Assembly (NCBI GenBank): GCA_018303285.1
Contig: JAGVYL010000002.1
Span: 6,483 to 47,102 of the forward strand
Reading direction: 5' to 3'
DNA: 40,620 bases
From: Candidatus Woesearchaeota archaeon
GTDB taxonomy: Archaea > Nanobdellota > Nanobdellia > Woesearchaeales > GW2011-AR9
Under the pieces are notes generated by a model. The model did no database searches and was not told the DNA's origin. It was given only the letters and a program-made list of their open reading frames with translations. A program made the position numbers and the translations under genes. Position 1 is the stretch's first letter, and the number at the start of each line of letters is the position of its first letter. Of this stretch, positions 1 through 7,685 are shown one piece after another.

Positions 1-55
1 TGCGATGTTCGGGTTTATCTTCCACAATCAATATCTTCAACTTTCGTGTTTCCAT
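1..55 (-). CDS. Response regulator receiver domain protein, N-terminus only
   Basis: The first 18 codons read METRKLKILIVEDKPEHR and then run off the window. A short charged start, a hydrophobic strand (ILIV) and an acidic pair (ED) is the classic opening of a CheY-like receiver domain, whose acidic pair helps bind the metal at the phosphorylation site. The start is the ATG at 55, preceded by GAGGGAT six bases upstream. The same leader (G(G)AGGGAT, an A-rich spacer, ATGG) precedes the next two genes in the same direction, so the three may be co-regulated. Only the fold start is visible; output domain and phosphoacceptor lie outside the window. Confidence 0.6.
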   Translation of the reverse strand, partial: METRKLKILIVEDKPEHR

Positions 56-117
56 TTTTTATCCCTCATTTTGTTTTGCTTTTTTGTTACGTCTTCAATC
101 ATTTTTCTTTCCTTCGT

Positions 118-666
118 TTAGATTTTGCCTGCAATAGAGAAGTCACTCCCCTTAGAGATACAAGTTACACTCTTAGCTCCCAGCCCATACTTAAATCGCA
201 CCATTAGCAAAGCAATAGTCTGTTCACAACCTTCGCATTCCCATACTTTTGGAAATTCGTATGAAAGTTTCTCGTGTTTCAGTTTTACTGCCCGATCAAT
301 CGCATAATCAAGTCCAGAACTCCTACCCGGCTCAAATAAAACTATATCTTTGCCTTCTAATGCAGAGGCTCCTTCTCTTTCAAAATACTTCTCAAAACAT
401 TCTCCGAACTCACCTGAACACCCTAAGCAACCAGCTTTCGCTGCAAAGTAAATTGTACCTTTCTCTTCTAGTACCGACAGTCCATGCATTTCAACTCTAC
501 TTTTAGCTTCGCTTATCTTTGCTTCCAATTCCCCCACGGTATATACCATCTTTGGGCTCACCCAAAAAGCTCTGGATCCGCTTTTAGCTTCGCTCATATA
601 TGCCTCAAATCTTACCACTGGTTCTGCAATTAGACACTCTCCTTCAGCAATAACTCTTTCATACAA
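118..666 (-). CDS. Unrecognised Cys-rich protein, start disrupted by an A-run
   Basis: A 182-residue acidic protein of no family I recognise. It has seven cysteines, including a CLGCSGEFGEC cluster near residue 80 and a CEGCE pair near 142, so a zinc or iron-sulfur site is possible. There is no signal peptide or membrane segment. The open frame has only a TTG at 666 as start. The ATG at 679, which sits at the proper distance from a GGAGGGAT site shared with both neighbours, reads MGKRIV and then stops. Removing one A from the A5 run at about 670-674 would join that ATG to this frame as MGKGLYERVIAEG, much like the next gene's MGKTTLEV. The true start is therefore probably 679, with a one-base insertion or a sequencing error. 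Confidence 0.55.
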   Translation of the reverse strand: MYERVIAEGECLIAEPVVRFEAYMSEAKSGSRAFWVSPKMVYTVGELEAKISEAKSRVEMHGLSVLEEKGTIYFAAKAGCLGCSGEFGECFEKYFEREGASALEGKDIVLFEPGRSSGLDYAIDRAVKLKHEKLSYEFPKVWECEGCEQTIALLMVRFKYGLGAKSVTCISKGSDFSIAGKI

Positions 667-710
667 TCCTTTTTCCCATTTTTTATCCCTCCATTTTTTT
701 TATTTTGTTT

Positions 711-1514
711 TTACAGTCGCTTGTGCTTAACATATTCATCGCATAGGCCGTCCATTCCCAACTCTAACTGAATCATCAATGCTTCAGTAGCACTTTCGCA
801 CATTCCATCAGCAACTCTTGTAAGGATCTCCCCCGACCACACCGGTTTTATTCCCGTTATTTCTTGCAGTTCTTTGATGTAGCCAGAATACTTCAAAAAC
901 TTTCTCCTCACTTCAGCCCTCGCCTCAAATGTAGATTCCATACCCTTTTCTAGAATGGCAACATATGCTTTTCTGACCATTTCCTCATCGGGCTCAAAGC
1001 CACTTAATTCTTTAATCGTTTTTACATAGTCCACAAATGCCCAAGGATGTTTTAATGCTGCTTCCAAATAACCTTTTTTAATACAGGATTCAGATGGTGC
1101 CTCTAATGCACTTTCTAACGATTTATACGTTGCAATTGCTTCTTCACGTCTTTCTGAACAGTGCCTTGCTATTGCTGCGTCTCTACGACTTAGTTCATCA
1201 CTTGTCGAATATATGATTCCCTTCCACACTTGTTCATAAGCTGTTGAAATAACTTCCTGTGGGACACACGGCTCAATTTCAGTAATAGATTCTAGTTCTG
1301 CAATCAAATGCGGACCAAATCTAGCAGCTAAACGATAGAACTTCTGAATTACTTCTTCTTTTGGAGTAATTCCTGCAATCTCTTTTCTAACTCTGATATC
1401 TTCAATAAATTTTCCAAGTGGTAGATGCACACCGGAGTATTCTTCTGTTCTCATTACCAAAGAGCCCATCTCTTCCGCTTCTCTTGCTAATACCTCTAAA
1501 GTTGTTTTTCCCAT
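711..1514 (-). CDS. Alpha-helical repeat protein of unknown function
   Basis: A 267-residue protein built from about four diverged repeats. The shared core is a helix, then (I/L)TGI-P, then EE-V-KAY. Clear instances are IRVRKEIAGITPKEEVIQK, LIAELESITEIEPCVPQEV, YVKTIKELSGFEPDEEMVRK and YIKELQEITGIKPVWSGEI, spaced irregularly at roughly 50-70 residues. The pattern suggests a small helical solenoid used for protein or RNA binding, which is inference. No signal peptide or catalytic motif is seen. The start is the ATG at 1514, behind GGAGGGAT. It is the first gene of a minus-strand group with the Cys-rich gene and the receiver gene. A TATA-like box lies at 1584-1591. Confidence 0.6.
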   Translation of the reverse strand: MGKTTLEVLAREAEEMGSLVMRTEEYSGVHLPLGKFIEDIRVRKEIAGITPKEEVIQKFYRLAARFGPHLIAELESITEIEPCVPQEVISTAYEQVWKGIIYSTSDELSRRDAAIARHCSERREEAIATYKSLESALEAPSESCIKKGYLEAALKHPWAFVDYVKTIKELSGFEPDEEMVRKAYVAILEKGMESTFEARAEVRRKFLKYSGYIKELQEITGIKPVWSGEILTRVADGMCESATEALMIQLELGMDGLCDEYVKHKRL

Positions 1515-1583
1515 TTTTTCATCCCTCCATTTTTTGTTTTTTGTTTCTATTCATTTGTTATGTCTTAGTAGTAACGTAGCTAC

Positions 1584-1613
1584 TATTTAAACACTTGTAG
1601 TAATAATTATTAC
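1584..1613 (-). promoter_or_regulatory. Promoter with adjacent palindromic operator
   Basis: A TATA-like TTTAAATA (minus strand) lies at 1584-1591, which would place the transcript start near 1560 and give the helical-repeat gene a leader of about 45 bases. Immediately upstream of the box, 1600-1613 is a perfect 14-bp palindrome, GTAATAATTATTAC. A second inverted repeat (TAGTAG at 1566-1571, CTACTA at 1580-1585) flanks the expected start region. A repressor site is a reasonable inference; the regulator is not identified. Confidence 0.45.
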
Positions 1614-1675
1614 GAAAGTGCCACTAAACAGTGTATATCCCAAATAGAAACTATCTTCTATTGTTAATAGAAACA

Positions 1676-1683
1676 TTTAAATA
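1676..1683 (+). promoter_or_regulatory. TATA box for the DUF4143 ATPase gene
   Basis: TTTAAATA at 1676-1683 is centred about 25 bases before the ATG at 1705. No ribosome site lies between, so the transcript is probably leaderless. Confidence 0.5.
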
Positions 1684-1704
1684 GTTCCGTTCTTTTGCCA
1701 GCTT

Positions 1705-2913
1705 ATGCTCACCAAAGAAACTTTAAAAGAAGTAATCCTTTCCCAAAGGGCTTATTTAGACCGGGCAGATTTAGGCACTTTGCGTCAGAAAGAGATAACC
1801 ATCGGGGGTTCTTTTGCAATATTAATTACTGGTATAAGAAGATGTGGAAAAAGCACTTTCCTCAATCAAGTGCTAAAAAAACAGAAAAAAGGATATTACC
1901 TTAACTTGGAAGATCCTCGGCTGGAAGGGTTTGAGTTGTCAGATTTTAATAAAGTAGAAACTATCTTAAATGAGATCTACGGGGTGGGGGGAGTTTACTT
2001 TTTTGATGAGATTCAGAATATTGAAAAGTGGGAGAAATTTGTAAGATATCTTATTGATAAAAAAGAAAAAGTAGTTATTACCGGTTCAAATGCCTCTCTC
2101 CTAAGTCGGGAGCTAGGCACCAAACTAACCGGAAGGCATTTACAACTAGAGCTGTTCCCTTTCTCTTATCAGGAGTTCTTAGACTTAAAGAAGAAAAGCC
2201 CGTCCGTAGATTCTTTTGAAGAATACTTTAATCTGGGTGGATTCCCGGAATATCTAAAAAAAGAAGATCCAGCCATCCTTCATGAACTGCTCTCGGATGT
2301 GGTGATGAAAGATATTGCCATTAGGTTTGGCATAAAGAACACCAATATGCTTAACAAAATTGTGATTTATCTCATTAGCAATGCGGGGAAAGAATTTTCG
2401 TATAATTCTATCAAAAATATGCTGGAAATTAAGTCGGTTCAGAGTGTTATTGATTATGTTTCCTATCTTGAAAACACCTATCTAATATTCACAATTCCCC
2501 GATTTAGCTATTCTTATAAGCAGCAGCAGGTCAATCCTAAAAAAGTGTATTCCATAGACAACGGCTTTTCTAGCAGCAATTCGGCATCTTTCTCCCAAGA
2601 CAAAGGGAAAATGCTGGAGAATATGGCTTTTTTAGGGCTGCGAAGAAGATTCAGAGATATATTTTACTTCCAAGATAAAGTAGAATGTGACTTTGTTATA
2701 AAAGAAAAAGAGAAAATAACTAAAGCCATTCAGGTATGTTTTGATTTTAATGAAGAGACTAAAGGCCGCGAGATTAAAGGATTGCTCACTGCTTTAAAAT
2801 ATTTTAATCTTAAAGAAGGGCTTATCTTGACGTATAATCAAGAAGATGAATTCCTGCTAGAAGGGAAGAAAGTAATAATTCAACCAGTTTGGAAATGGTT
2901 ACTTGAAGAGTAA
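1705..2913 (+). CDS. AAA+ ATPase of the AAA_14/DUF4143 (COG1373) family
   Basis: A 402-residue protein with an AAA_14-type ATPase domain and a C-terminal DUF4143 domain. Walker A is GIRRCGKST at residues 43-51, Walker B VYFFDEIQ at about 97-104, and a sensor-like ITGSNA at 125-130 is followed by LTGRH near 141. The C-terminal part has LEN-A, then ECDFVI and AIQVC, the degenerate nuclease-like pattern typical of DUF4143. The length is normal for the family. These proteins are common in archaea and bacteria but their cellular role is unsettled; some are thought to be linked to mobile or defence functions. The start is the ATG at 1705 behind a TATA box. A TrmB regulator follows 42 bases downstream in the same direction and may be co-transcribed. 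Confidence 0.85.
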   Translation: MLTKETLKEVILSQRAYLDRADLGTLRQKEITIGGSFAILITGIRRCGKSTFLNQVLKKQKKGYYLNLEDPRLEGFELSDFNKVETILNEIYGVGGVYFFDEIQNIEKWEKFVRYLIDKKEKVVITGSNASLLSRELGTKLTGRHLQLELFPFSYQEFLDLKKKSPSVDSFEEYFNLGGFPEYLKKEDPAILHELLSDVVMKDIAIRFGIKNTNMLNKIVIYLISNAGKEFSYNSIKNMLEIKSVQSVIDYVSYLENTYLIFTIPRFSYSYKQQQVNPKKVYSIDNGFSSSNSASFSQDKGKMLENMAFLGLRRRFRDIFYFQDKVECDFVIKEKEKITKAIQVCFDFNEETKGREIKGLLTALKYFNLKEGLILTYNQEDEFLLEGKKVIIQPVWKWLLEE

Positions 2914-2955
2914 CTTGAAAACGAAGTGACCCTAGCTGCTTGAAGAGAATTGAAT

Positions 2956-3693
2956 ATGGAAATTAAAGAAATATTGCTGGGATTAGGAATGACTCATAAC
3001 GAAGTCGAGGTATACCTAACCCTATTAAAATCAGGCTCCCTCTCTGTAAATGACATCGGAGAGAAATCCGGTCTGCACCGCCAAGTATGCTATGATGCTT
3101 TAGAACGCTTATTGGAAAAAGGCTTCGTGTCTTATGTCATTCAGAACAGTAAGAAGTATTTCCAGGCGTTAAACCCACAGAGGTTGTTAGCTTATCTGGA
3201 GCAGAAGAAAGAAGCAGTACAGCAAATTCTGCCCGAATTGCTTGGATTTACTTCCCTTCCTAAAGAAGAAACTGCCATAGAAGTAATAAAAGGGAAAAAC
3301 GTAATAAGAACCATACTCCAAGATGTGATAAACACCCTGAAAAAGAACAACGGGGAACTGTTAATGCTGGGAGTAGAAGAAAGCAAGTTTCTGGAAGAAG
3401 ATAAGATAGCCATCCAGCAATATCTGCGGGACTTGAAGCGATTCAATCTGAAAGAAAAGCTTCTGGCCAGCTCTAAAGCAAAGCTCTATTTTGAGGGAGA
3501 GCAGTCTGAATACCGGCTGATAGATGCTCAGTATTTTAATCCCAATCCACTTTATATCTACAACGGAAAAGTAGTGCAAGTTGTTTGGAGTAATCCCAAT
3601 TATGCGGTTATGATCAACAACCATGAGATTTACGACAGCTATAAAAAGCACTTTGAGATGCTTTGGGAAATGGCTAAACCGCTGAAAAGATGA
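2956..3693 (+). CDS. TrmB-family transcriptional regulator, one effector domain
   Basis: A cytosolic DNA-binding regulator of about 245 residues. The N-terminus is a TrmB winged helix (LLGLGMTHNEVEVYLTLLKS, then SVNDIGEKSGL and VCYDALERLLEKGFV), followed by YFQALNPQRLLAYLEQKK, the usual linker helix. The rest is a single phospholipase-D-like TrmB effector domain ending HFEMLWEMAKPLKR. Archaeal TrmB proteins often sense sugars; no ligand can be read here. I chose the ATG at 2956 over an in-frame TTG two codons upstream. It is a shorter relative of the regulator at 21255-22403, which carries two effector-like domains. The preceding ATPase gene is the likely operon partner. Confidence 0.85.
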   Translation: MEIKEILLGLGMTHNEVEVYLTLLKSGSLSVNDIGEKSGLHRQVCYDALERLLEKGFVSYVIQNSKKYFQALNPQRLLAYLEQKKEAVQQILPELLGFTSLPKEETAIEVIKGKNVIRTILQDVINTLKKNNGELLMLGVEESKFLEEDKIAIQQYLRDLKRFNLKEKLLASSKAKLYFEGEQSEYRLIDAQYFNPNPLYIYNGKVVQVVWSNPNYAVMINNHEIYDSYKKHFEMLWEMAKPLKR

Positions 3694-3755
3694 AAATTGT
3701 TCCGTTTAAAGCCTTATTGATGTTATTCCTAAAAAGTGCTAAAAGCATGGAAAGA

Positions 3756-3763
3756 TTTATAAA
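3756..3763 (+). promoter_or_regulatory. TATA box for the EF-hand secreted protein gene
   Basis: TTTATAAA lies 38 bases before the ATG at 3802, which allows a short leader of roughly 15 bases. Confidence 0.5.
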
Positions 3764-3801
3764 GTACCGCCTTCTATAAGAGATAAATCAAGATAAACAA
3801 A

Positions 3802-4245
3802 ATGATTTCAACTAAAATTCGAAATGCCCTTTTGGTGGGCGGAATGTACTGTTTGATGGGCAGTGGTCTGGCCAAAGCTGACCAGAATGCTTCCCTGCCA
3901 AGCTTAGAGAAGATTATGTGTATTCTAAAAGTAGACAAGCCGTCTCAGGTAGTACAACTTCCAGGAGGTTATGTAACTACCCCCCGGGCAGCTGTTGAGT
4001 TAGATATCTTAGCTAATGTTATTTCTGGTTCGATTCAAATCACTCCCAAAGTTGTTAAAGATAAATATGGAGTCTTACGCGAAATTAAAGTTTTTAATGG
4101 TACTTATCAACCGGGAAATTATTTGGAAGAGAAAAAGACTCTTTTCCCTAAAGCGGATATAGATAGAAACCATATTCTTACTGAAGAAGAAGTGCTGAGA
4201 TTAGAAAAAGAGATGTATTCTTCTCGCAAAGTGCCTTCTCAATAG
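3802..4245 (+). CDS. Small secreted protein with one EF-hand
   Basis: A 147-residue protein with a Sec-type signal peptide (basic MISTKIR, hydrophobic core, cleavage near GLAKA-DQ at about residue 27). The middle has no recognised domain. Near the C-terminus, DIDRNHILTEEE is a complete 12-residue EF-hand loop with acidic or polar ligands at positions 1, 3, 5, 9 and 12, followed by a helix (VLRLEKEM), so calcium binding is likely. It has its own TATA box, and its stop is 3 bases from the end of the convergent gene. It recalls the EF-hand/dockerin-like protein that heads the secreted operon at 18891-19448, but the two are not clear paralogues. Confidence 0.7.
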   Translation: MISTKIRNALLVGGMYCLMGSGLAKADQNASLPSLEKIMCILKVDKPSQVVQLPGGYVTTPRAAVELDILANVISGSIQITPKVVKDKYGVLREIKVFNGTYQPGNYLEEKKTLFPKADIDRNHILTEEEVLRLEKEMYSSRKVPSQ

Positions 4246-4248
4246 AGA

Positions 4249-5832
4249 TTACCATTTTCCTCCAATAACAACGTTAACTTTTCCAAAGTTATCCTCTTCA
4301 AAATTGGAGGGAGTTGAAAAAGAGAGAGAACTGCTGACTTTATCCCCCAAGGGAACGATTAATTTGTAAGACCCGTAATTATCTTTTTCTGGAGCATATT
4401 CTGCGGATAGGATACTTCCATCCTCCAGTTTAAATTTTGCAGAGTATTCTTGTTCTTGTTCTCCCCAGTATACTCCCAATGAAACTCCTTCCGAGATCCC
4501 TGCATAAGTATCAACTCTCCATGTCTTAAAAGTGGTAAGGGGCTGCATAGTGAAATATGCTTTTTTTTCCTCTTCTCTTTGATACTGAGTTGATAGAAAT
4601 ACTTGATTTCCGTTATGTACCACTACGGACTTTACAGTTTCCCCTTCATAAAGAGAATATTCTTTAGCCGCAATTTTGTCTAATGCCATTCCCGCTAAAG
4701 CTGCACCAGCAAATGAACCTATTTTTTTAGGAGCATATCTTGTTTGCAGTTCAGTTTCCAAATCATCCCAAGAAACCAGCCAACTTGGTTTACAGGCCCC
4801 TCCTTCGCAAAATTTTTCCTTTTCTGATGGAAGAATCAATGGTTTAAATGGTTCTGACTTTGTAGGAGACGGGGACTTTGGTGTTTTTTGTTCCTCGGGA
4901 ACTACTTTTTTCGATTTTTGTTCGGGAGGAATCAGGGAAAGTGTAGAAAAAGAACTAGTTTTATCTCCTGCTGATTTTAGTATACCACTTATCTCTCCAC
5001 TAAATGACTTAACAATTTTGCTTTCTATAAGTGCTAAACCAGAGGATTCTCCGGAAGGAAATTCTAATGGATTAAAAGAACGGATGTACGCGATATTCTG
5101 CATATCTATCTTTCCAGTTTTGTAGTTAAGATTAAATTTTCCTTTTGAGTCCGCTTCATTCAACCCTTCAAACCCCACTCCCAGATAAACATACTCCGGA
5201 GTTTCTTTTTTTAACGGATCAGGATCCCAAGTCTTGACAGAAGCCAAATAGATTGCTCTGGCTGTGGCGATTCCTTCAACTGTGATTCCTTCTTCTCCCA
5301 AAGTGACTTTCGTTCCTTCAAAAAGAGATTCTACTTCAGTAAGATGAAAATCGCGCATTCTTGCCCCGTTGGATAAAATGAATTCATTAGCATTTCTGAT
5401 TTCTATCGGACCTTGTGCTTCGCTCAAGTCAAAAAAATTATCCTCAAAAGAAAATCCTTGATCAGAACTTCCTTTCCAAATAGAAAATCCTCCGCCCCCC
5501 AAAGCTTTGATAATTGTTCCTTTAAGATTTTTATCTTTAAGATTTAAAGTTATTCCGTTAGTAATTTCACCATTAGAGTAGATGGTATGACCTTGACTTA
5601 GATCTAGGTTCATCAAATCAGGATGCATCTTTTTGATGGCTTGTTGAGCCAGAGGATATTGACTAAGATCTCCTGCTAATTCTAGATTATCGCCTTCCAT
5701 CCATTGATCTATATTTAATGCAAGAAAATCAATTTTATTTTCTGGTGGCGCAAGAAGTGTTTCCGTCTCTGCTGCCAAAGTTCCATAAGTTATGATAAAG
5801 AAAACAAATAGATAAAAATTTATTTTTCTCAT
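4249..5832 (-). CDS. Large secreted protein, partner of a pilin-like membrane protein
   Basis: A 527-residue exported protein of unknown function. A signal peptide (MRKINFYLFVFFIITYGTLA-AE) is followed by a region of short turns and strands (to about residue 300), a Pro/Lys/Ser-rich linker (about 305-335), a FCEGGAC pair and a strand-rich C-terminal 130 residues ending VVIGGKW. No HExxH motif is present, unlike the proteins at 11494-14088 and 25011-27401, which occupy the same place in their cassettes. The start overlaps the stop of the upstream pilin-like gene by 4 bases (ATGA), with GAGGAA as ribosome site, so translation is probably coupled. The alternating strands and terminal aromatic residue resemble an outer-membrane barrel, but that would be unexpected in an archaeon. 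Confidence 0.65.
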   Translation of the reverse strand: MRKINFYLFVFFIITYGTLAAETETLLAPPENKIDFLALNIDQWMEGDNLELAGDLSQYPLAQQAIKKMHPDLMNLDLSQGHTIYSNGEITNGITLNLKDKNLKGTIIKALGGGGFSIWKGSSDQGFSFEDNFFDLSEAQGPIEIRNANEFILSNGARMRDFHLTEVESLFEGTKVTLGEEGITVEGIATARAIYLASVKTWDPDPLKKETPEYVYLGVGFEGLNEADSKGKFNLNYKTGKIDMQNIAYIRSFNPLEFPSGESSGLALIESKIVKSFSGEISGILKSAGDKTSSFSTLSLIPPEQKSKKVVPEEQKTPKSPSPTKSEPFKPLILPSEKEKFCEGGACKPSWLVSWDDLETELQTRYAPKKIGSFAGAALAGMALDKIAAKEYSLYEGETVKSVVVHNGNQVFLSTQYQREEEKKAYFTMQPLTTFKTWRVDTYAGISEGVSLGVYWGEQEQEYSAKFKLEDGSILSAEYAPEKDNYGSYKLIVPLGDKVSSSLSFSTPSNFEEDNFGKVNVVIGGKW

Positions 5833-6644
5833 TTTTGTTCCTCAACGGCATTTATTTTAGCAGCGAATAAAAATCTTATTGGTTGAGACTCTATCTTTGA
5901 TTGATTGTCTGTAATTAAAAAGAGGTAAGTATCCTTATTAAACAAGGCAGCATCAATAAAATATCCTTCATGTAACAAAGCTAGGGGGTCTATGAAAAAA
6001 GGATGTTCTTGAATCTGAAGAGTAAGATTTTGTACAAAAAGAGAGAGTTCTTTTAATTTAATCTTATGGTTAATTTCGAAGAAAGCTACTTCTCTCTCGG
6101 ATGTACCTTGGATTATTTTTATTGGCCAATTAACCTGGAATAAAACTGTTTGTTCTCCGATTTTAGCGGTAGTTTCCAATTTTCCTATTTGCACATTTGT
6201 TAGATATGCTATGTTTTTATTTAGTCCATTCCCATTTAAAACAGAATAATTCTTGATACCTGCTCCTGTTGCACAAGAGGGCAGATGTTCCTCAATCATT
6301 TCAGCGAGATACTCTTCCATCTCTTCGGTTGAAGGGGTGGTATCCGCTCCTAAATAATGACCATAATTAGCATTAAACATCTCGCCTTCAAAGTAAGGAA
6401 AAAAAATAGTATCCCTGCCGCCGAAATAACCAAGATTCAATAAGGCTTTCCCGCTAACTTTTTTTAAACATTTATCTAGTGTCATCTTTATTTTCTCTGA
6501 TTCTGCATTTAAATAAATAGTATCTTCGACTTCGTTCTGATGTTTAAACCTGGTTCCAATCAAAGATAAAATTAATACTAGTGTGAGAACTATCACCCCC
6601 CCAATAATTATAAACATCGTCACCTGCCCTCGTTTCTTGGTCAT
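5829..6644 (-). CDS. Pilin-like membrane protein (GQVTMFIIIG family), cassette 1
   Basis: A 271-residue protein that starts MTKKRGQVTMFIIIGGVIV: a basic head, GQ, then one hydrophobic helix. This resembles the archaeal class III (type IV pilin-like) signal, where cleavage falls before Q and the helix is kept, but the usual glutamate at +5 is replaced by F. Two relatives lie in this window at 10734-11501 and 27388-28131, and each is followed by a large exported protein whose start overlaps its stop. The ectodomain here is the most diverged of the three, with DKCLKKVSGKALLNLGYFGG aligning with the ESCLEKTTQEAIFENGLKGG type of segment. A TATA-like TTTAAATA lies about 25 bases before the ATG, so the message is probably leaderless. 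Confidence 0.7.
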   Translation of the reverse strand: MTKKRGQVTMFIIIGGVIVLTLVLILSLIGTRFKHQNEVEDTIYLNAESEKIKMTLDKCLKKVSGKALLNLGYFGGRDTIFFPYFEGEMFNANYGHYLGADTTPSTEEMEEYLAEMIEEHLPSCATGAGIKNYSVLNGNGLNKNIAYLTNVQIGKLETTAKIGEQTVLFQVNWPIKIIQGTSEREVAFFEINHKIKLKELSLFVQNLTLQIQEHPFFIDPLALLHEGYFIDAALFNKDTYLFLITDNQSKIESQPIRFLFAAKINAVEEQK

Positions 6645-6794
6645 ATAAAGCAGGAAAGAAAAGTAGTATTTAAAGATAATCCTGCAGATTAGTAAAAAAT
6701 ATGTAATCGGTCTATAATTCTCAGTTTACTCTGATGGATGTGTGAGGTGAAAAAGTTGCTTCTTCGAACGGGGAAAAAGCGACTAACTAATCAA

Positions 6795-7181
6795 TCATCT
6801 TAGAACTGCTTTAATTTTATGTGTAAAAAGTTCCGCTTGATATTTCTTAAACAATATCTCAATCTTTTCTTTAATTGGTTTTTCTACAGTAGAATCTATC
6901 TCAAAAAACCAAACACTGCTTTTATCTAAATTTGCCCCAAAAATCCTCCGTGAAAAACTATACCATTTTCGTTGATGGTGTATAAATATGTCCGTAAAAT
7001 CCATTTCAGTATGGTCACGAGTTTCGTGATATACTCTATTGCCTCCCAGTTCAACTTTTCCCTCAGCAAACAAAGGGGTGATCTCTTTGGCAATTTTTTC
7101 CATAATTGAAGCTACTGCCACTCCGGGGGCTCTTTTATGTTTATCCATCCCTCCTAACATGTTAATTAGTTTTGCGGTCAT
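6795..7181 (-). CDS. Unrecognised 128-residue cytosolic protein
   Basis: I do not recognise a family. The protein has no signal peptide or membrane segment. A His/Asp-rich stretch (YHETRDHTEMDFTDIFIHHQ, about residues 51-70) may bind metal or belong to a small catalytic fold, but no named motif is met. A TATA-like TTTATAAAAG lies just over 25 bases before the ATG at 7181, supporting an independent, nearly leaderless transcript. The insertion sequence begins 47 bases upstream of the start, so its left end sits right next to this promoter. Confidence 0.55.
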   Translation of the reverse strand: MTAKLINMLGGMDKHKRAPGVAVASIMEKIAKEITPLFAEGKVELGGNRVYHETRDHTEMDFTDIFIHHQRKWYSFSRRIFGANLDKSSVWFFEIDSTVEKPIKEKIEILFKKYQAELFTHKIKAVLR

Positions 7182-7295
7182 GTTCTTTTAATGAGGATTT
7201 TTTCTTTTATAAACTTTGTGTGCTTTCGATTAAGTCTCTACTAAACGTCATCTTTAAATATTAGTTCTTTTTCTCTGTTTTTAGAGGTGATTATT

Positions 7296-7685
7296 ATGTT
7301 GAAATGTGAATTATGTTGGTCGGATAAAGTGGTCAAAAAAGGGATGAGGCATAATGCTTCAGGATCGAAACAAAAATTTTTCTGTCACGATTGTAAAAAG
7401 TGGTATGTACATGATGATGGGTTTAAACGGATGAGAATCAAACCAGAACATATCGTGCGTGCTCTGCACGAATATGGAGATGGAGCATCACTTAAAAAAG
7501 TGAGAGAACATCTCAAACAGCATGATAATGTTCAAGTTACTCTATGGGCAATACGAAAATGGATAGTAAAGTATGCTCATCTCCTAAAAAAAACGAGCAG
7601 AAACTCGGTACTCCAACGATTAAGGGGCGTATCCACTTCGATGAAAAATATACCCGTGTCAGAGACCATTGGGAATATAGGCTAA
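7296..7685 (+). CDS. Transposase first frame: zinc ribbon and helix-turn-helix part
   Basis: This frame encodes the DNA-binding half. A zinc ribbon (CELCWSDKVVKKG, then FFCHDCKKW) covers about residues 4-40 and an HTH-like region (HIVRALHEYGDGASLKKVRE, VTLWAIRKWIVKY) about 50-97. The start is the ATG at 7296, behind GAGGTGA; an upstream GTG lies inside that ribosome site. After LLKK the frame runs on for about 30 residues of unrelated sequence. A -1 shift at the A8 run would instead enter the DDE frame, as in IS1-type InsA/InsB expression. Full fusion length would be 309 residues. The unshifted product could act as a DNA-binding repressor, as InsA does in IS1; this last point is inference. 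Confidence 0.7.
   Translation: MLKCELCWSDKVVKKGMRHNASGSKQKFFCHDCKKWYVHDDGFKRMRIKPEHIVRALHEYGDGASLKKVREHLKQHDNVQVTLWAIRKWIVKYAHLLKKTSRNSVLQRLRGVSTSMKNIPVSETIGNIG

Noticed and set aside
4249-4640. Outer-membrane beta-barrel in the secreted protein
   Set aside because: Alternating strands and terminal W are suggestive, but archaea of this kind have no known outer membrane machinery and the strand count is too small to judge.
4676-5125. Plus-strand open frame of 149 codons
   Set aside because: Antisense to the secreted protein gene, which has a signal peptide, coupled start and full-length frame.
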